This document shows, piece after piece, positions 19,685-32,201 of a stretch of 64,000 nucleotides of DNA. Source of the stretch: Homalodisca vitripennis (lineage: Eukaryota > Arthropoda > Insecta > Hemiptera > Cicadellidae); the NCBI RefSeq assembly GCF_021130785.1, contig NC_060215.1, forward strand, positions 70,315,501 through 70,379,500. Direction: 5' to 3'. Made by a program: the position numbers and the translations under genes. The notes beneath the pieces are model-generated. The model was not told where the DNA came from, ran no database searches, and was given only the letters and a program-made list of their open reading frames with translations. Each line of letters starts with the position of its first letter. The stretch's first letter is position 1.

Positions 19685-19903
19685 TCAATTTAGGTTTTTG
19701 ATAATTTTTTCTTGATTATCTATCTTTTTTGAGTAGTCATCAATTATAAGTCCTAGTTTAGTGTCGTGCTCTTCAAAGACATTTTGACTATTTAGTCGTA
19801 GTTGTTTTTCCCTGTCAAGTTGAGCCTGCATTTCTATCAGTTGATGTTGTAAGTTTTCAAGTCTTTCAGTGTATTTATCTTCCCTATTGTCTTTCTATTC
19901 TAA
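19685..19903 (-). pseudogene. Element B: coiled-coil ORF upstream of ORF1 (partial)
   Basis: Open minus-strand reading from a stop at about 19903 to TGA at 19687-19685. It has ERLENLQHQLIEMQAQL, then SQNVFEEHDTKLGLIIDDY, then a lysine-rich end. It aligns with the element A coiled-coil ORF around the FEEHD core. It lacks an N-terminal ATG, in line with 5' truncation of the element. It ends 23 bases before the ORF1 ATG. Confidence 0.55.
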
Positions 19904-19934
19904 TATATATTGTTTTTACTATACATAAACTACA

Positions 19935-20425
19935 TATGCCGAATTTGAGTTCAGCTCCTTTCTCCTTCTGATTAGTACAGCATCCAAAATCTGACGCTGT
20001 AACAGACTTTACTCCTGAAATTAGTAGTCTCAATCCAGATTCTAAGAGATTAAAAAATGTTGGCGACGAATAAACTCAAAATGAACTGTATGCCTCGTTT
20101 TGACATCAAGAGACACCTAAACTATAAAAGAAGCGTAATGTAGATGATGAAGTACTGTCATAACCTCATCAGGTGCACAATTGAGTGCACTACGATGTTT
20201 TAGACACAATCCCAAAGCTCGGCAAAGCAGCCGAGTTTAATATACATAACATAGCTATGGTGGGAAGGGTTGATTCAACGTGAATTTTGAGTTTAGCTCT
20301 ATTTCACCTTCCGCTTAGTGCAGTGTCTTAAACCTGGAAGTTAAATGGAGCTGAACTTAATTTCACATTTATCAACCCTTTCCACCGTAGCTATGTTATG
20401 TGTAAGCAACGAGTAACATGTTAAA
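19935..20425. repeat. Fold-back repeat family 1, copy a
   Basis: This copy contains GTGCACAATTGAGTGCACTA at about 20171, GAGTTTAGCTCTATTTCACC at 20289, and inverted partners of both elsewhere in the copy (GAGTTCAGCTCC at 19950). ACATAGCTATGG near 20248 is matched by an inverted CCGTAGCTATGT near 20388. The family is shared with 34.3-34.7 kb, 60.6-60.96 kb and 62.0-62.2 kb. Non-coding, of MITE or fold-back type; the exact ends are unknown. Confidence 0.6.
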
Positions 20426-20489
20426 TTGCAATAATAGTTACCTATAACACCAATTTAAAAATACTTGCTAACACAGTCAAATCACATCA

Positions 20490-20690
20490 AGTGACATGCA
20501 CCATCATCAAACTCAGTGTTGCCAATATAGACATGAAGCTTCATGCAAAATTTCAAGTTTATAGGTTAGTTTGTTTTTGAGATATGCGTACTTACAGACA
20601 GGCAGACAGCCAGCCAGATATGAATTTTTCCAGCCCCTCAAGTGATAGGCTTTGCTAAGGCTCAGCCAATGAGTTAATGGATTTGGCTTC
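20490..20690 (+). repeat. Dispersed repeat family 2, copy 3
   Basis: This is the best-preserved copy. It runs from ACATGAAGCTTCATGCAAAA, through a TTAGTTTGTTTTTGAGATAT block and ACAGACAGGCAGACAGCCAG, to AAGTGATAGGCTTTGCTAAG and GCTCAGCCAATGAG. The order matches 3938-4105. Confidence 0.6.
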
Positions 20691-23400
20691 CCACATACCA
20701 ACATTCTGGATATACCGCTGGAAAGAATGGCAACTTTTATTCAGATATAGTTACCATCTATATATTCTTTTGCAATTAGTCTTAAAAAAATGTGTATACA
20801 CACTTTTCAAACGTAAACCACAGCACAGTAGTAAGGCTTTTGTAAGCGTTGACAGCTACACAAGAGAGTTCTTTAAACAGGTTAACATATTTCCAGACAA
20901 TTTTCATACAAATATATTCAGCATACTTTCAATATTTATAATTTCCTTTTTCTTCTACAGGGACCAGGTCTATTTTGATCTCTCATCTAAAGTCAGAATA
21001 CGCTGAATAGTCATCAATAACTCCAGACGTTTAAATTAACTTTGAAAGTGATCAAATTAGAAAAAAATATTTGGGTACCTGAAACATTTTCTTCTTTTCA
21101 TAATTCCTTATCTTTCCTTTTCATACTTTCCTTATACATGTAATAATCGCTGAGTAAAGCCTCTCAGCTGAAATATCGAGAGAAGCATAGATAGAAAATT
21201 AGCCTAGTTGTAAGATGAAAGATATGAGGTATAAACCTCCGAATGGGTGGTGGTAGTTTTCAATCAGATTAACTGTACAGAAAAGTTAAACCATGGATGC
21301 AGATCTCAAGAAGAGAGTGACCGGTCTTTCCAGACCACTGTAACCTCGCAGAGATGGATTTGATCTTACTTTTGTAAGAATGAGGTCTATAACATGCTGA
21401 ACACGATACAGCTGTGAAAGTTTTAAATAACCCACAAATCTTAAAAAATAACATATTCTAGTCCTGGGATAAACATTACAGCCAGGAGTAAAGGAGCACT
21501 CACACTATTAAAGCCTAGAGATCTTATATTCAATGAAGTCTACTTTTCCCAAAAGCATTTTATGTTAAGTGTTAAGGACATTAGGATGAATTAATGGAGA
21601 GTAGTTATTCAGTTATTCTGATCGGCGGATGAGTCAAATTATAAAAGCTATGCTATGTGGAGTCGGAACACCTAGAGACAGCTCATAGTAGAGCACCTGG
21701 GCCCATGCTGGGTTATACTCGCTAAGGTTAACCGATCTTGGAATTTTATTAATTAAATCCAAACTAGCTAGAGGCATTAGGTTGGAGCCTATAATTCAAA
21801 CATCTGCCGAAAAGGGCCAGGTAGCATTGATTTAACTCTAGTCTGATAGTTTTTTTATGACTTGCTTCTAGTTAACTTTTTAGCTAAAAAATCTGTTTTT
21901 GGTGTATTGCTAGGCTAGCCATGATAAATGTTATAAAAATTAATATTCATTGAACATGTTTTCATTATTTCATATCCTGCAAACACAAATACAGTTAAAA
22001 CACTCAATACGTACTTATAGTTTTATTTCACAAGTTTAATTAAATAAAATTATAACAATGCAAAATTAACAATTAAGCAAACAAATATGTATTAGATTAT
22101 GAACTGCGATTTCAAAATGTATGCCTGCTGTTTTCGAAATTATTTATCCACTTCGTAACGGTTAAAGCAGTTACAGTTTTGGTAAAGCTATACTTTCTGT
22201 ACTTTATGACAGATTATTTATACTGTACTTATTTCGTAGTTTTGCAATATAATTTTGTGTGTGTTTTAATCTGTCACAAACCTTAATACGATGTTAAAGG
22301 TTGTAGGTAAATGTGTGTTATATTCTCTAATTTAAATATGCGCTACCCGAGTTTGAACATTAACTACAAACTAACAACTGATAGGGCTAAAATTACTAGA
22401 GTTACATTAACATTTATCTTGTTTATTACTGCGTTCAGAACTATAAAGCAAATTATTAACGCACTATAAATTCAAGTTTTTATGTCGGTGAGAACGAAAT
22501 AAGGTACTGGTTTTTAAACCAGTAATAAACCAGTACTCTTTTAAACCAAATTGCAACTTTGAACATTCATGACAACTTATGATCCCTTTAATAGCTAATA
22601 TTAATAGAAGGTACACGAACATTGTTTTTTAGTATGCATTTTTAGACTTATGTGAAAAAAATTGGTTTCAAATTACGATTTAACCGTGTTTATTTATTAT
22701 TCTTGACCGGGTGGTTAAAAAAAATCGGCGTTGGACACGTTATGGGCGTATAATTTTGTAAACCACAATTTAAAACTTTAATTCCTAAAATCGGTTCCAT
22801 TGTACAAATTTTGTTTATTTTCCGCGTCTGACGCCTGCTCGTCGGAACGCACAAACCCCCAGACTGCAGAGGGCAGTGTTGCCACGTGCCATGAAGGGTT
22901 GGTAGGTAAAAATATAGGTTACAATATGTTGGGGGCCTTTGCATGTGTTTTGCTGTATTAATTATGTGTATTAATTATTTTAGATTGATACAGATCAATT
23001 CAGATATGTTTGTTGTACCAGGACCCAATACCTACTAACCCCATTCGAAAAGAAATAGTAATTTTATTGATCCTTGGATACATAGCAGACTCTATAGAAA
23101 TATTAGAACTCTTGTATGTGTGTTTAGGTAATAAAGTACATTAGCCGGCAAATATGATAATTATTAGCATAAATCTTAACTCAATTAGGGATTGTTCAGT
23201 ATCCACCCAAATAATGTGAAATTACGCGTACATATAAAGGTAGTTGTACTTTTATTAGAGCTTAAATACTCCTTTTCACTTATATTTTCATGCATTTTTC
23301 TTGTTGAAATGATTAAAGATCAGTATTTGAAAAACAAATAACCATTGAGTAATATTAAAGTGAGAATATTTTCGTTATACAGTAGAAGAGTTTTGAGGTG
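20691..23400. other. AT-rich intergenic DNA, no gene seen
   Basis: No domain-bearing reading frame was found. A 20-bp palindrome TACTGGTTTTTAAACCAGTA at 22505-22524 is followed by a partial third copy of its arm. A GC-richer tract at about 22820-22890 has no readable content. Confidence 0.45.
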
Positions 23401-23409
23401 TCCTCACGA

Positions 23410-23800
23410 TTCGTATTTTCGCAAAATTGAATTTCAGAGAGTCGTGCAGGACAGCATTCAGAAATTTGCAACTGTTGACTTTGCCCAGTCTCTGCATTTT
23501 AGAAACATCTTTGTTCTGTTTGTCTAAATGGGCCCTAACCAGGGGTGTGCCCATGACACGGGTATGAGACTAGAGGAAGAGATAACTACCGTACTGGAAG
23601 ACACAGAACGGGTTTATGAGCACTTACCTTCGCAGGCAGGTGTTCATTTCATCAACAGATTGCCAAATTTTATAAAAACCACCCAAGGCGTCAAAAGCTC
23701 GTCTTAAGCGCTCTTTGGTGTCAAATGAATTCTACAGCGTTGACGAGTTTCTGGCGTTTAACTGGGAGACCACCCAATTCGATGACTGACTCCAGCGCTG
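23410..23800 (+). pseudogene. 3' fragment of a jockey-like LINE (relative of element C)
   Basis: In one plus-strand frame 23433-23515 reads FRESCRTAFRNLQLLTLPSL and then CILETSLF, the end of a LINE RT C-terminal domain. In the next frame it continues as YEHLPSQAGVHFINRLPNFI and SLVSNEFYSVDEFLAF. The counterpart in element C (39320-39020, minus) has VHERLPSQAGAQF. This is a 5'-truncated, dead fragment. No upstream RT motifs are present. Confidence 0.75.
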
Positions 23801-24846
23801 TAAGTGGGTTGAGATTGGCGAAGGATGAATGAGACTGGAATGTATGAAAAGTGATGTAAGTTTGGACGTGGTGGTAATGTGGTATGAGAGTTTAAAATTT
23901 AGAATTAACTATGACGTTTGCTATACAATGTAAAATTGTTACGGGCAATTAAAGATTTGATTTGATGTGGGTTAGATAAAGGTGATGCGCGCTAGTGTTT
24001 CCCGGATTTTAGTTAGGGTCGACTTTTACTCCTATTCCTACCCTCGAGAAGGTATTTATTCTAAGAAGATGCAAGCGTAGAGTTTGGGGGGACTTATCAA
24101 CTTTTTGAAATAGTCGTCGTCGTTTCTATCCAAACAACTGCGCCTGTCACGTCAATTAATATGCAATATAAACATTCTTATACGTCTCGTCTCTATTATT
24201 GATGCTTACAGTTTATTATTTACTATATGTAATTTTTCTTTTTGGCGTTACAGATTTTGATGTTCTGGAATGTCCAAGAGTTGAACATTAATTTCTACTG
24301 CAACTTTTCTGCTGTATGATTTTTAAATATTAAATAACTTTAAACATGATTTTATAAACAATCATATAACGAAATAGCACAGAACAATTAAAGTTTTCTA
24401 TCAATATTCAATCATTTGAAAGTTAATTTTCTTTCAAATCAAATTGTTAGCTAAAAAGTAAAAATAAAAACAACAACAACTGAAGTACGATGATTTGACT
24501 ATTATGTCCTGATTAATTCACCCATCCCTCGTATGCGGGAGGTGGGCGAAGTGTATTCATATACCTGACCCCTCAGTTTTAGCAGCTCTGGTAGCAATTT
24601 TATACTCCCAACTGGATTTCATATGGTTTCGTATCAGAAACCCATTTTAAATTCAAATGCATCCTACATGTTAAACCCAAATTCTGCAAACGCCACGCCG
24701 TGACCTGATACGAATAAACCTCATGGCAACTGATTGCACTCGAAGAGAAGATAATATTTGTGCCTTTAACATTATACTCCTGAGAGAAAGTAAGATTTGA
24801 TCTCGACCACTTTCTCAATAATCAAACCACACATCACACGATCTTT
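23801..24846. other. AT-rich intergenic DNA, no gene seen
   Basis: Nothing recognisable beyond the probable 3' UTR of the LINE fragment at about 23800-23960. Confidence 0.45.
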
Positions 24847-24852
24847 ACTTAC

Positions 24853-25065
24853 CATATGAGTGTCAGACAGTGGCTGCTACTTCTTAAACAAACGTACGCC
24901 GCGCCGCGTCCTTCAGTACCGAAATGACACACCCATGTTACTGTCCCACGAGTTTCAGATAATCACCGTGTCGTGTACAGACAGCATCACGACGTTTGAC
25001 CACCTCTGGGTGGTACTCTCTGTCACATTTCTGACAGTCTCTTGACTCATGGCTACTGGCTCGGC
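24853..25065 (-). other. Candidate non-coding or 5' exon on the minus strand
   Basis: A GC-rich, CpG-containing island in AT-rich DNA. On the minus strand it ends at a strong donor (GTAAGT, 24852-24847). An ATG in fair context (GCCATGAGT, near 25050) opens a reading of about 30 codons that stops before the donor, so a leader exon is more likely than a coding one. There is no homology that I recognise and no TATA box upstream. Confidence 0.25.
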
Positions 25066-25079
25066 GCTGGACAACCAAA

Positions 25080-28000
25080 TGAAGCCTCTTTTTTGTCGAG
25101 TGTATTAAATTGTTGGAAGGCAGTCTATTTTAAAGTTAATGAACAAACATCAGTTACTCTCTACCTTGCAGCCCAATGAAAGCCAAGTCCGCCCAATCAT
25201 TCGAGCCAGTGACATTCAGAATTATATAAGTCCCAAACAGTCAGTAGAACTATGAAGTGTTATTGCCTAAATCCGTTCCAGTGGGCAATTAATACGCAGC
25301 TATTCTCAACCATCAAGAAGAAGTGCATTCCGAGCCCAAGCAGTTAGTTTCTTGGAATGGGCCGCCGGAGATTATTACTTAAGCTTTACAACCTGTCAGG
25401 CATCAAACCGAGGATAGTGAAAATAAGAGAAGTCTAGTAGAATTCCTTATTTGTTTCTGGGATTGTGTAAGTTGAAAGTAGCAGATTAACTCTTTAGAAA
25501 CTCATTTATATATACAATTATACCATAGTTTTGAAACATCTTCTATTAACAGTATTATTACATTATTCTTTCATGTGATCTGATTAGGCATTTATTTAAC
25601 TTGTTTTTATTATTATATAATAAGCTTTAACTTATAAAACATGTAAATTTAATCTCACTTGGCAGTCCGGGTGGTGTGGGCACTGCCCGGAGGTTCATCT
25701 GAGAATCGATTGATACGTCACATCCCAGTGAAAGCACTCGCATTATACCCAGTAATTTTAAGTTTTAAATATTACACGATGCCCATTGGTTAATTCAGTG
25801 AGGGAAATGAGGGGTGACTATCAAAATTAATTTTCTTATACAATATTTTTCGTGCTACGGACATTTTTGCATTGGGATTGGTAAACTATGACTAAAGGAA
25901 TGACATATTCCGGCTAAAAGTGTTTGCCAATAACATTTTGAGGAAAATAATAGCTTCGTGAGTGAAGGACTTTTGTATGAAAAACTTTAGCCACACTACA
26001 CTAATGAAACAAATGTCTTCGTATCAGTTGATACCATGCGTGTCACGATGTTTTAGTTTCAAACCCCTTTTATTGTGAACTTTAGTCTGTTAGTGATGTA
26101 TTGAGTTGTTTGAAGGACATTTATTTATACAGGCTGAAAGTCCCTTCTATTTTTTCTAAAGTTTATATAGGGAGATATCCTTTGGGTATTAGTGCATAGT
26201 GGAAAGGAAATTTCATTTGATGATTTTGAACATTTTGTGTGTCCCCCAAAAATGCGGGATTTTGGTAGGAACTCAGAAATTTCAAATGTAAAAAAAAATG
26301 TAAAATTAAAAAAAATAACCAGGCGCTCCGACACTTCCCGCAGTTTGAGTGTTGTTCTTCAACCCTTAAAGCAGCCTTTCAGCCATTATAACAGCTCCGT
26401 TTTACAGCCCGTCGCACTTTAGTGATTTCCATGGCCTGTCTCTAAAGTAAAAGTCGGTATTACATTCCGTTGTTAAAACAGTTAACAATTAAAATTTGTT
26501 AAACCTCACCAGTTGTTAATGACAGTTTAATAAATGTGGGTAACATTGACAGAAGCATTGTAAACTACTGACATAAGCGTGGAAAAGAACTGTGCACCTA
26601 AAAAAGCAGGCCCAACCTAAAATACAGCCAACTGAAGGAATATAATATTTTCGTACATTGTAAACATTCCGGTAGGATTGGGTGTCAAAAGCTTCCTTTA
26701 TAAATACAAAACTTTAATTTGTCCTTATATAATGGCGTAATTAAAGTAATAGTAGTAATATAAAGGCCTACGTCTTTTTACACTTCATCCTGCCAAGAGT
26801 ATACATACTTTCTTTCACGAAAATATAAATGTCGTTCAACCACAAGTTTATGCTCCTGAATTACTCATACTAAGATACGTGTATATTGCTATTACAATGG
26901 ATACATCATACTAATATCAAAAGAGGCGATGATTGTACATGTATGTTCTATAAATGAGGTGAACAATAGATTGAAAGAAACCTTATCGATAAATTGTGTC
27001 AAAACAAGAAGCCACTGTTCTAGGAACTAACAAAAACAACCTGTTTAGATGCCAACCCCAACATCACATCTATGTTTAATGGCTTTAAAACTAATTAATA
27101 CAGTTTCTAAAGCAATGATCCAAAAACTTTTGTGTCATTTAATATTGGCTTTATTACCCTTCTGGCTTTATTAACTTCTGTTTCTGTGTGAAAAGAAAAA
27201 AATTGTTGAATATAGCTGCTGATCCATGGAAAATGTTAAAATTCTAAAGAAAAATGTATGCAAAACATATTTATTCTATGCATGCTTTAAATTTTTAAGA
27301 ATTGATGCAACTAATTCCCTAATTCCATAACTTTTAGGCCTTTCAAATATATTCGATATAACTAATATTATATTGCTTATTTATTGTAGTAAAAAACATC
27401 TAAATCCTGCTTTTTATGTTCCAACTAAGGAACAAACTGAGAAGTAACAAAATAATTCTTATCAGATGGTAGTGGGATTTTTGAATATCAAGGATTCATT
27501 CAATTTAGATTTTATACGCCTCGTTCCATCTTTATACGTAAGGAAAGTGAACTCAACAAAAACAAGCGTATTTTATTTGCAACATTTGAGGACTAGAATT
27601 GTGGAGAAGTTAGGTATTGTAAGCAACCCAAACTCGTGTTTCCAATTTAGTGTTGGTGGGAGACACTGTTTGTAAATGTTTACATATGTTGTCGAGGAGA
27701 CGCTAAATGGTGGGGTTCTTGTGGTGAAGGGGGAGGAAGGGTTGAAGATATGGAATTCCGGGTCACGCGACCAAACGGGTTTGCCCCCACATTATCCGGT
27801 CAAAACACACCACCGGAACCCCTTTTACTCCATTCAAAACGGGACAGCCTTTTAGCATTTTGTGACAAACAACTTGTACATTGCACGAGGTTCTGGACTT
27901 TATCCTAGGAGCATGGAATTTATTGAACAAGATTTCAAATGACTTTTCATGAATTATTTACTAGAACGTTATGACAAATACAAAGAAGCGGACTTTGGAA

Positions 28001-30594
28001 CCGTGATATCGTATACAGTTAGATCAAGGAGATGTGCAGAGGTATATATGGAATAACCTGCATGAGAGATGATGTTTCTGAGGCCCTCTGGTAAAACATT
28101 CAAATTTAATTCAATGCAGTCAGTTTTGAAGCTTACTGAGACCAATCTTAATTTGTTTACAATTGAATGTTTTTGTAACAGTATTGAACCCCTTTCAACA
28201 TAAAATAAAGGTACTATGTTATATAATAATATTTATAACTATTTATCAAAACAAATTTTGGTATATCAATTAAAATTTTTTAATCACACCGAAATAATTG
28301 TAATAAAACTTCTGAAAAATATATTTGTACACTATTTGAGTTTTTTAAAATTTTTTCTGTCTGTAATAAAATATTAATCTAACTTGTATACCAAAATAAA
28401 TGAATAAGCGAGAGTCACTCTAGTTTACAAGCATTTAAATAATTTGAGTACTAAAACCGCTGTTTGTTTCAAGTTAAAGTATTAATTTTGATATTCTAAA
28501 TACTTAATTATAGAGAATAGCAACATTGTGCTATTAATTTGTATTTTGTTAGACTATGCTCATGCATTAGCATATATATTTTTTAAAAAACATCATCTTA
28601 AAATTGTGTGTAAATCCATATAGACAAATATAAAATATCTAAAATTAAAAACTATAAAATATATTAGTAAGAATATACTGTATAATGTGAAAAAATAAGG
28701 CTTAATATGACAAAAATTCATATCATAACGGTTAATCAGAGATTCTAGAAACCAATGAAGAATAGGTACCATTAAATCAAATATCTGTGTAATAAAATAT
28801 CTGGAAGAACATTCTTTTCATGCATGGTCTGGAAGTTTCCAGAACTGATCAGAGTATATGTGCGAAATGAGCTCCCTCACCTTGTTCTCTCAACTCGCTG
28901 CGCTGTGGACAGACTTGTTTATTCTATAGATTTCTATTTAGATTCATATATGAACAAATATTATAATCCCAAGAGTCCCAGGTTTACTAAACTTGAGATG
29001 AATGGAAGCCCTACAAAAAGTAGTGGGTTGCACAAACAGTTCCGAGATTTTACAGTTCTGTGAGAAGCGACACCAATCCCCGTATAATTACATTTGGCGG
29101 TAATCTAATTTGCTATAGCCTAATAAAGGATTCCTCGACAAGCCAACCCAGGAGTTAATATTCAAACTTACACAAGGGTGTGAACAACTGGCTTGTGATC
29201 CTTAGGTGGAGCAACATGAGAAAGTACTGAAGATTGCTTACTCCCTTCCTCGTTAAAGTAGAAGTTTGATAGCTGTTTACCCGGAACAATTACGTTTCCT
29301 CCATATTAATGCTCTGACACACAGATTTGCGCATCACTCGTGATGTAGCAAATGTTTAGGAAGAAGTTCGGCCACTCTGAAGAGCTGAAAAATTAATGGT
29401 GGTGGATAAGGCGCTCATCTGGAGTTTGAAGGTCGACATTTGTTCTACCTGGTGACCAAGTAGACATTTCATCAGTGGACGAGGCATGATACTCTGTAAG
29501 AAAGTCTCGTTGGGTCTAAGAACACTTGGTTCATCTTGGAGTGAAGAATTACGAAGCTAAGTTAGCCAGTGCGAAGCTGGGAATTGGATAAAACGGACTG
29601 TACTACACGATCATAAGAAGTCCATTTCAAAAAATTGTCAAGGATACGCACATCTACAACTTGGTCTGCGTTTTCAAGCCCTAGAGTTGCAGTGCTGTTA
29701 GTAGTGATCTAGCAACTTAATCCAACCAGTAGTTAATCTTTCGCCGGAACCAAAGAGTAATTAATCTTTGGCAGAACATTCTTAAGGAGGGTACAGCAAT
29801 TGAGTAAGTTACTGGGTTACTAAATGGTAAATCATAGAGAAACATTAATTCTGTCGGAAAGGAGCTACACTATTTGATATCAGCTGCTGATTTGGTTATC
29901 CATTTAGCATCGGGAATATTTTGATTTACATATTAAGGGATGGAAGAGACGGTAAAATCAGCAACTGTTATACTGGTAAAACCCATTTGTATTCAGAAAA
30001 AGTCATTAGTCAACAACATTTCACTTCCTTAATGAGTATTATTTAACATTTGTGTCAAAAGACGGGAAGTTTGCTATAAAAACAGATATAATAATATGAG
30101 ATGGCTAGTTATTTTATGCATATTAGATTACTGAATATCGACAAGAAAATAAATTTAACGTTTGTACTACACATAAATTAGTACAATCTTCTTATCTATA
30201 AGTCATTTGAGGACTGACTACTTTATTGATTTGACTCATTACTCTTGAAACTGATGTAATAAAGGTTTTATTAATTAGTAAACGTTAATTATTTTCCAGA
30301 CATTCTTTGAAAGCTTGTTGCTGTCTTTCATACTTTAATTTATGTCTTTGGTGACATATCTGTAAGTTCTTAATGATATCTAAAAAAGGTTATTGTATTC
30401 TTCGTTTTTAAAAACATTAGAATGGTAAAAAATGAGTTTTAACCATGATTTTAAAATACCAGGAGTGTCCAAATAATAGATAAGGCGCCTTATTTATTAT
30501 TTAAAAAATAAAAACTTTGAAAAGTTTTTTTCTGGACAATTTAACCCATTACAAAAACCAATGCTCGTTTTTAGGGCAATCTGTAGGTTAGATC
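25080..30594. other. Intergenic DNA without a supported gene
   Basis: Mostly AT-rich sequence. Short open readings (26125-26422, 27466-27675, 28824-29063) have no recognisable motifs. Stretches at 27690-27850 and 29060-29800 are somewhat less AT-rich and could be worn transposon DNA, but nothing in them can be named. Confidence 0.4.
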
Positions 30595-30599
30595 CACTG

Positions 30600-30805
30600 A
30601 CTTAGACATCCTGGGCAAAGTAATCAGAGACTGCCGCATTCAACATAGAGACGTAGGTGTCTGGCATGTTTTTAGGACGTTGTCGATAAATGTGGTCGTC
30701 ATTTGCGGTCGAGTTTACGGACCAGATTAGATCAAAGGAGGTAAATCCATCTAGAGTCGATGGATTGAGGGTCGGTTTAGTTTATATCACTGATGTTAAA
30801 GTCAC
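30600..30805 (-). pseudogene. LINE endonuclease remnant
   Basis: Minus-strand reading of 30805-30780 gives SDFNISDIN, like the GDFNIxxxx box of LINE endonucleases. 30635-30612 gives AVSDYFAQ, like the catalytic (I/V)SDH(F/Y)AQ box. Spacing and order are right for one EN domain with several indels. Very degraded. Confidence 0.5.
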
Positions 30806-30839
30806 TAATTAAAATAAACTTAGCTGTTTAGTTAAATAA

Positions 30840-31952
30840 TACATTATTGAAACTATTCTAAATAGTTTTGTAAAGACGACTAACTAAAAAGATGTGTTTG
30901 TAATTGTTTTGAATTCCCTTTTGAATTTTCTCTAAAACATTTTGCCAATATAATGTATATAATGTGACAAATTTATAGCTTCTTGGTTTCAAAGTACCGA
31001 TATATCAAAATAACCGGTTATAACCAAAACATAAGATTTGTGTCTTATTGGACGAATCCCTGTATGCTATTTTGATCCCTATAGCAATATATACGAATCC
31101 CTATGTATGCTCTCATCTAGCTTATTTGATGCATAATTTTTATTTTATGTGAGAATATATTATTTGGGTGGAAACTGGGTTGAAAATTTAGAAGTGATGA
31201 AATATGTGTAGCCTATAACTTTATGCTCTCAAAACTGATTAAAACAACTGTGGAAGATTTGCGAATGTGGGGAATTTATGCAGAGTTTGAAACAGGAGTG
31301 AGAAAACTGTGAATGCCGAAATATTGAAGTGGAATGCGTTGGACCGAAGGTGAGATTAAAATAAAACTAAAACCAGGAAAACATAAAATAAGATTAATTT
31401 TTTTAGTTTCTGGAAGATAAATTGTATTAATTTATCAGGTAACAAATATTGTTAGGAGCAAACTGCAAAGAAGAAAATTACGAAATCTGTGGAAAAACTT
31501 TCAGTTAGCTGTAGAAACTGGCCCAATCATTCGTGATATTTTTCATTTTTGGTTCTTTTTAAAGATTATTTTTCAATTGTGAATACTTTAAGCAATCTTT
31601 TAGGATTGGGCTGTGACAAACATTCTATGTTTTAAACCGATTTCACAACTACGACCGTATTGGTATTGATCGTCAACATATCTGTAACTACGATGCATGG
31701 ATGGTCGATCTGGCAACCGAAATCTCCTGCAGATGTTATTTATCCTAGCAATTCTGTATTAAATGGTACCTACTGAAAGACTTTTTCGTGGGTTTGGAAT
31801 TGAGTGAATTGAAAAAATTAATTACTGTTGGACACTAACTCTCTTCTTTCCCCGTTTTTTGTTTATGTAACCAATGATTGCAATAAAAACAACAAATTTT
31901 ATCTCTCTGAACGTACAACATTCATGGGCACTGATTACTGATTTATATATCG
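30840..31952. other. AT-rich DNA, no gene seen
   Basis: Nothing recognisable. Confidence 0.45.
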
Positions 31953-32053
31953 GTGTATGTAGGATTACCTAATGGAGAGAGGGAAAAATCTGGGAGTTTT
32001 CTGTACACCACAGCCAAGCTGCGACCCGAAGGCACTCCCTGAATATGTTTTAT

Positions 32054-32114
<61 letters not shown>

Positions 32115-32201
32115 GGGAGTGCCTTCGGGTCGCAGCTTGGCTGTGGTGTACAGAAAACTCCCAGATTTTACCCTCTCTCCATTAGGTAATCCTACATACA
32201 C
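31953..32201. repeat. Near-perfect 94-bp inverted repeat with (TA)n core
   Basis: The arms at 31953-32046 and 32108-32201 are reverse complements over 94 bases with a single mismatch (position 31984). The 61-base loop is nearly all (TA)n. The outer flanks are also TATATA-rich. The arms contain CAGCCAAGCTGCGACCCGAA and AATGGAGAGAGG and encode nothing recognisable. A transcript through it would form a long hairpin. The near-identity of the arms implies a recent origin or ongoing correction. Confidence 0.95.

Larger units (their letters stand above)
15657..19905 (-). mobile_element. Element B: non-LTR retrotransposon related to A, without helicase
   Basis: This minus-strand LINE of about 4.2 kb has a coiled-coil ORF (19903-19685, N-terminus missing), ORF1 with 28-residue repeats (19662-18615), and ORF2 with endonuclease and reverse transcriptase (about 18668-15771). 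It ends with a 3' UTR carrying AATAAAG and the same TATTGTC tandem tail as element A. Frameshifts occur near 18850, 18180, 17800 and 16800, and a stop lies near 18537. The 5' end is probably truncated, since the coiled-coil ORF has no usable ATG. ORF2 aligns along its length with element A, but the SF1 helicase between ORF1 and EN is absent. Confidence 0.88.

Noticed and set aside
28824..29063. 79-codon plus-strand ORF
   Set aside because: No recognisable motif, no splice context and no similarity to other parts of the window. It is within chance expectation.
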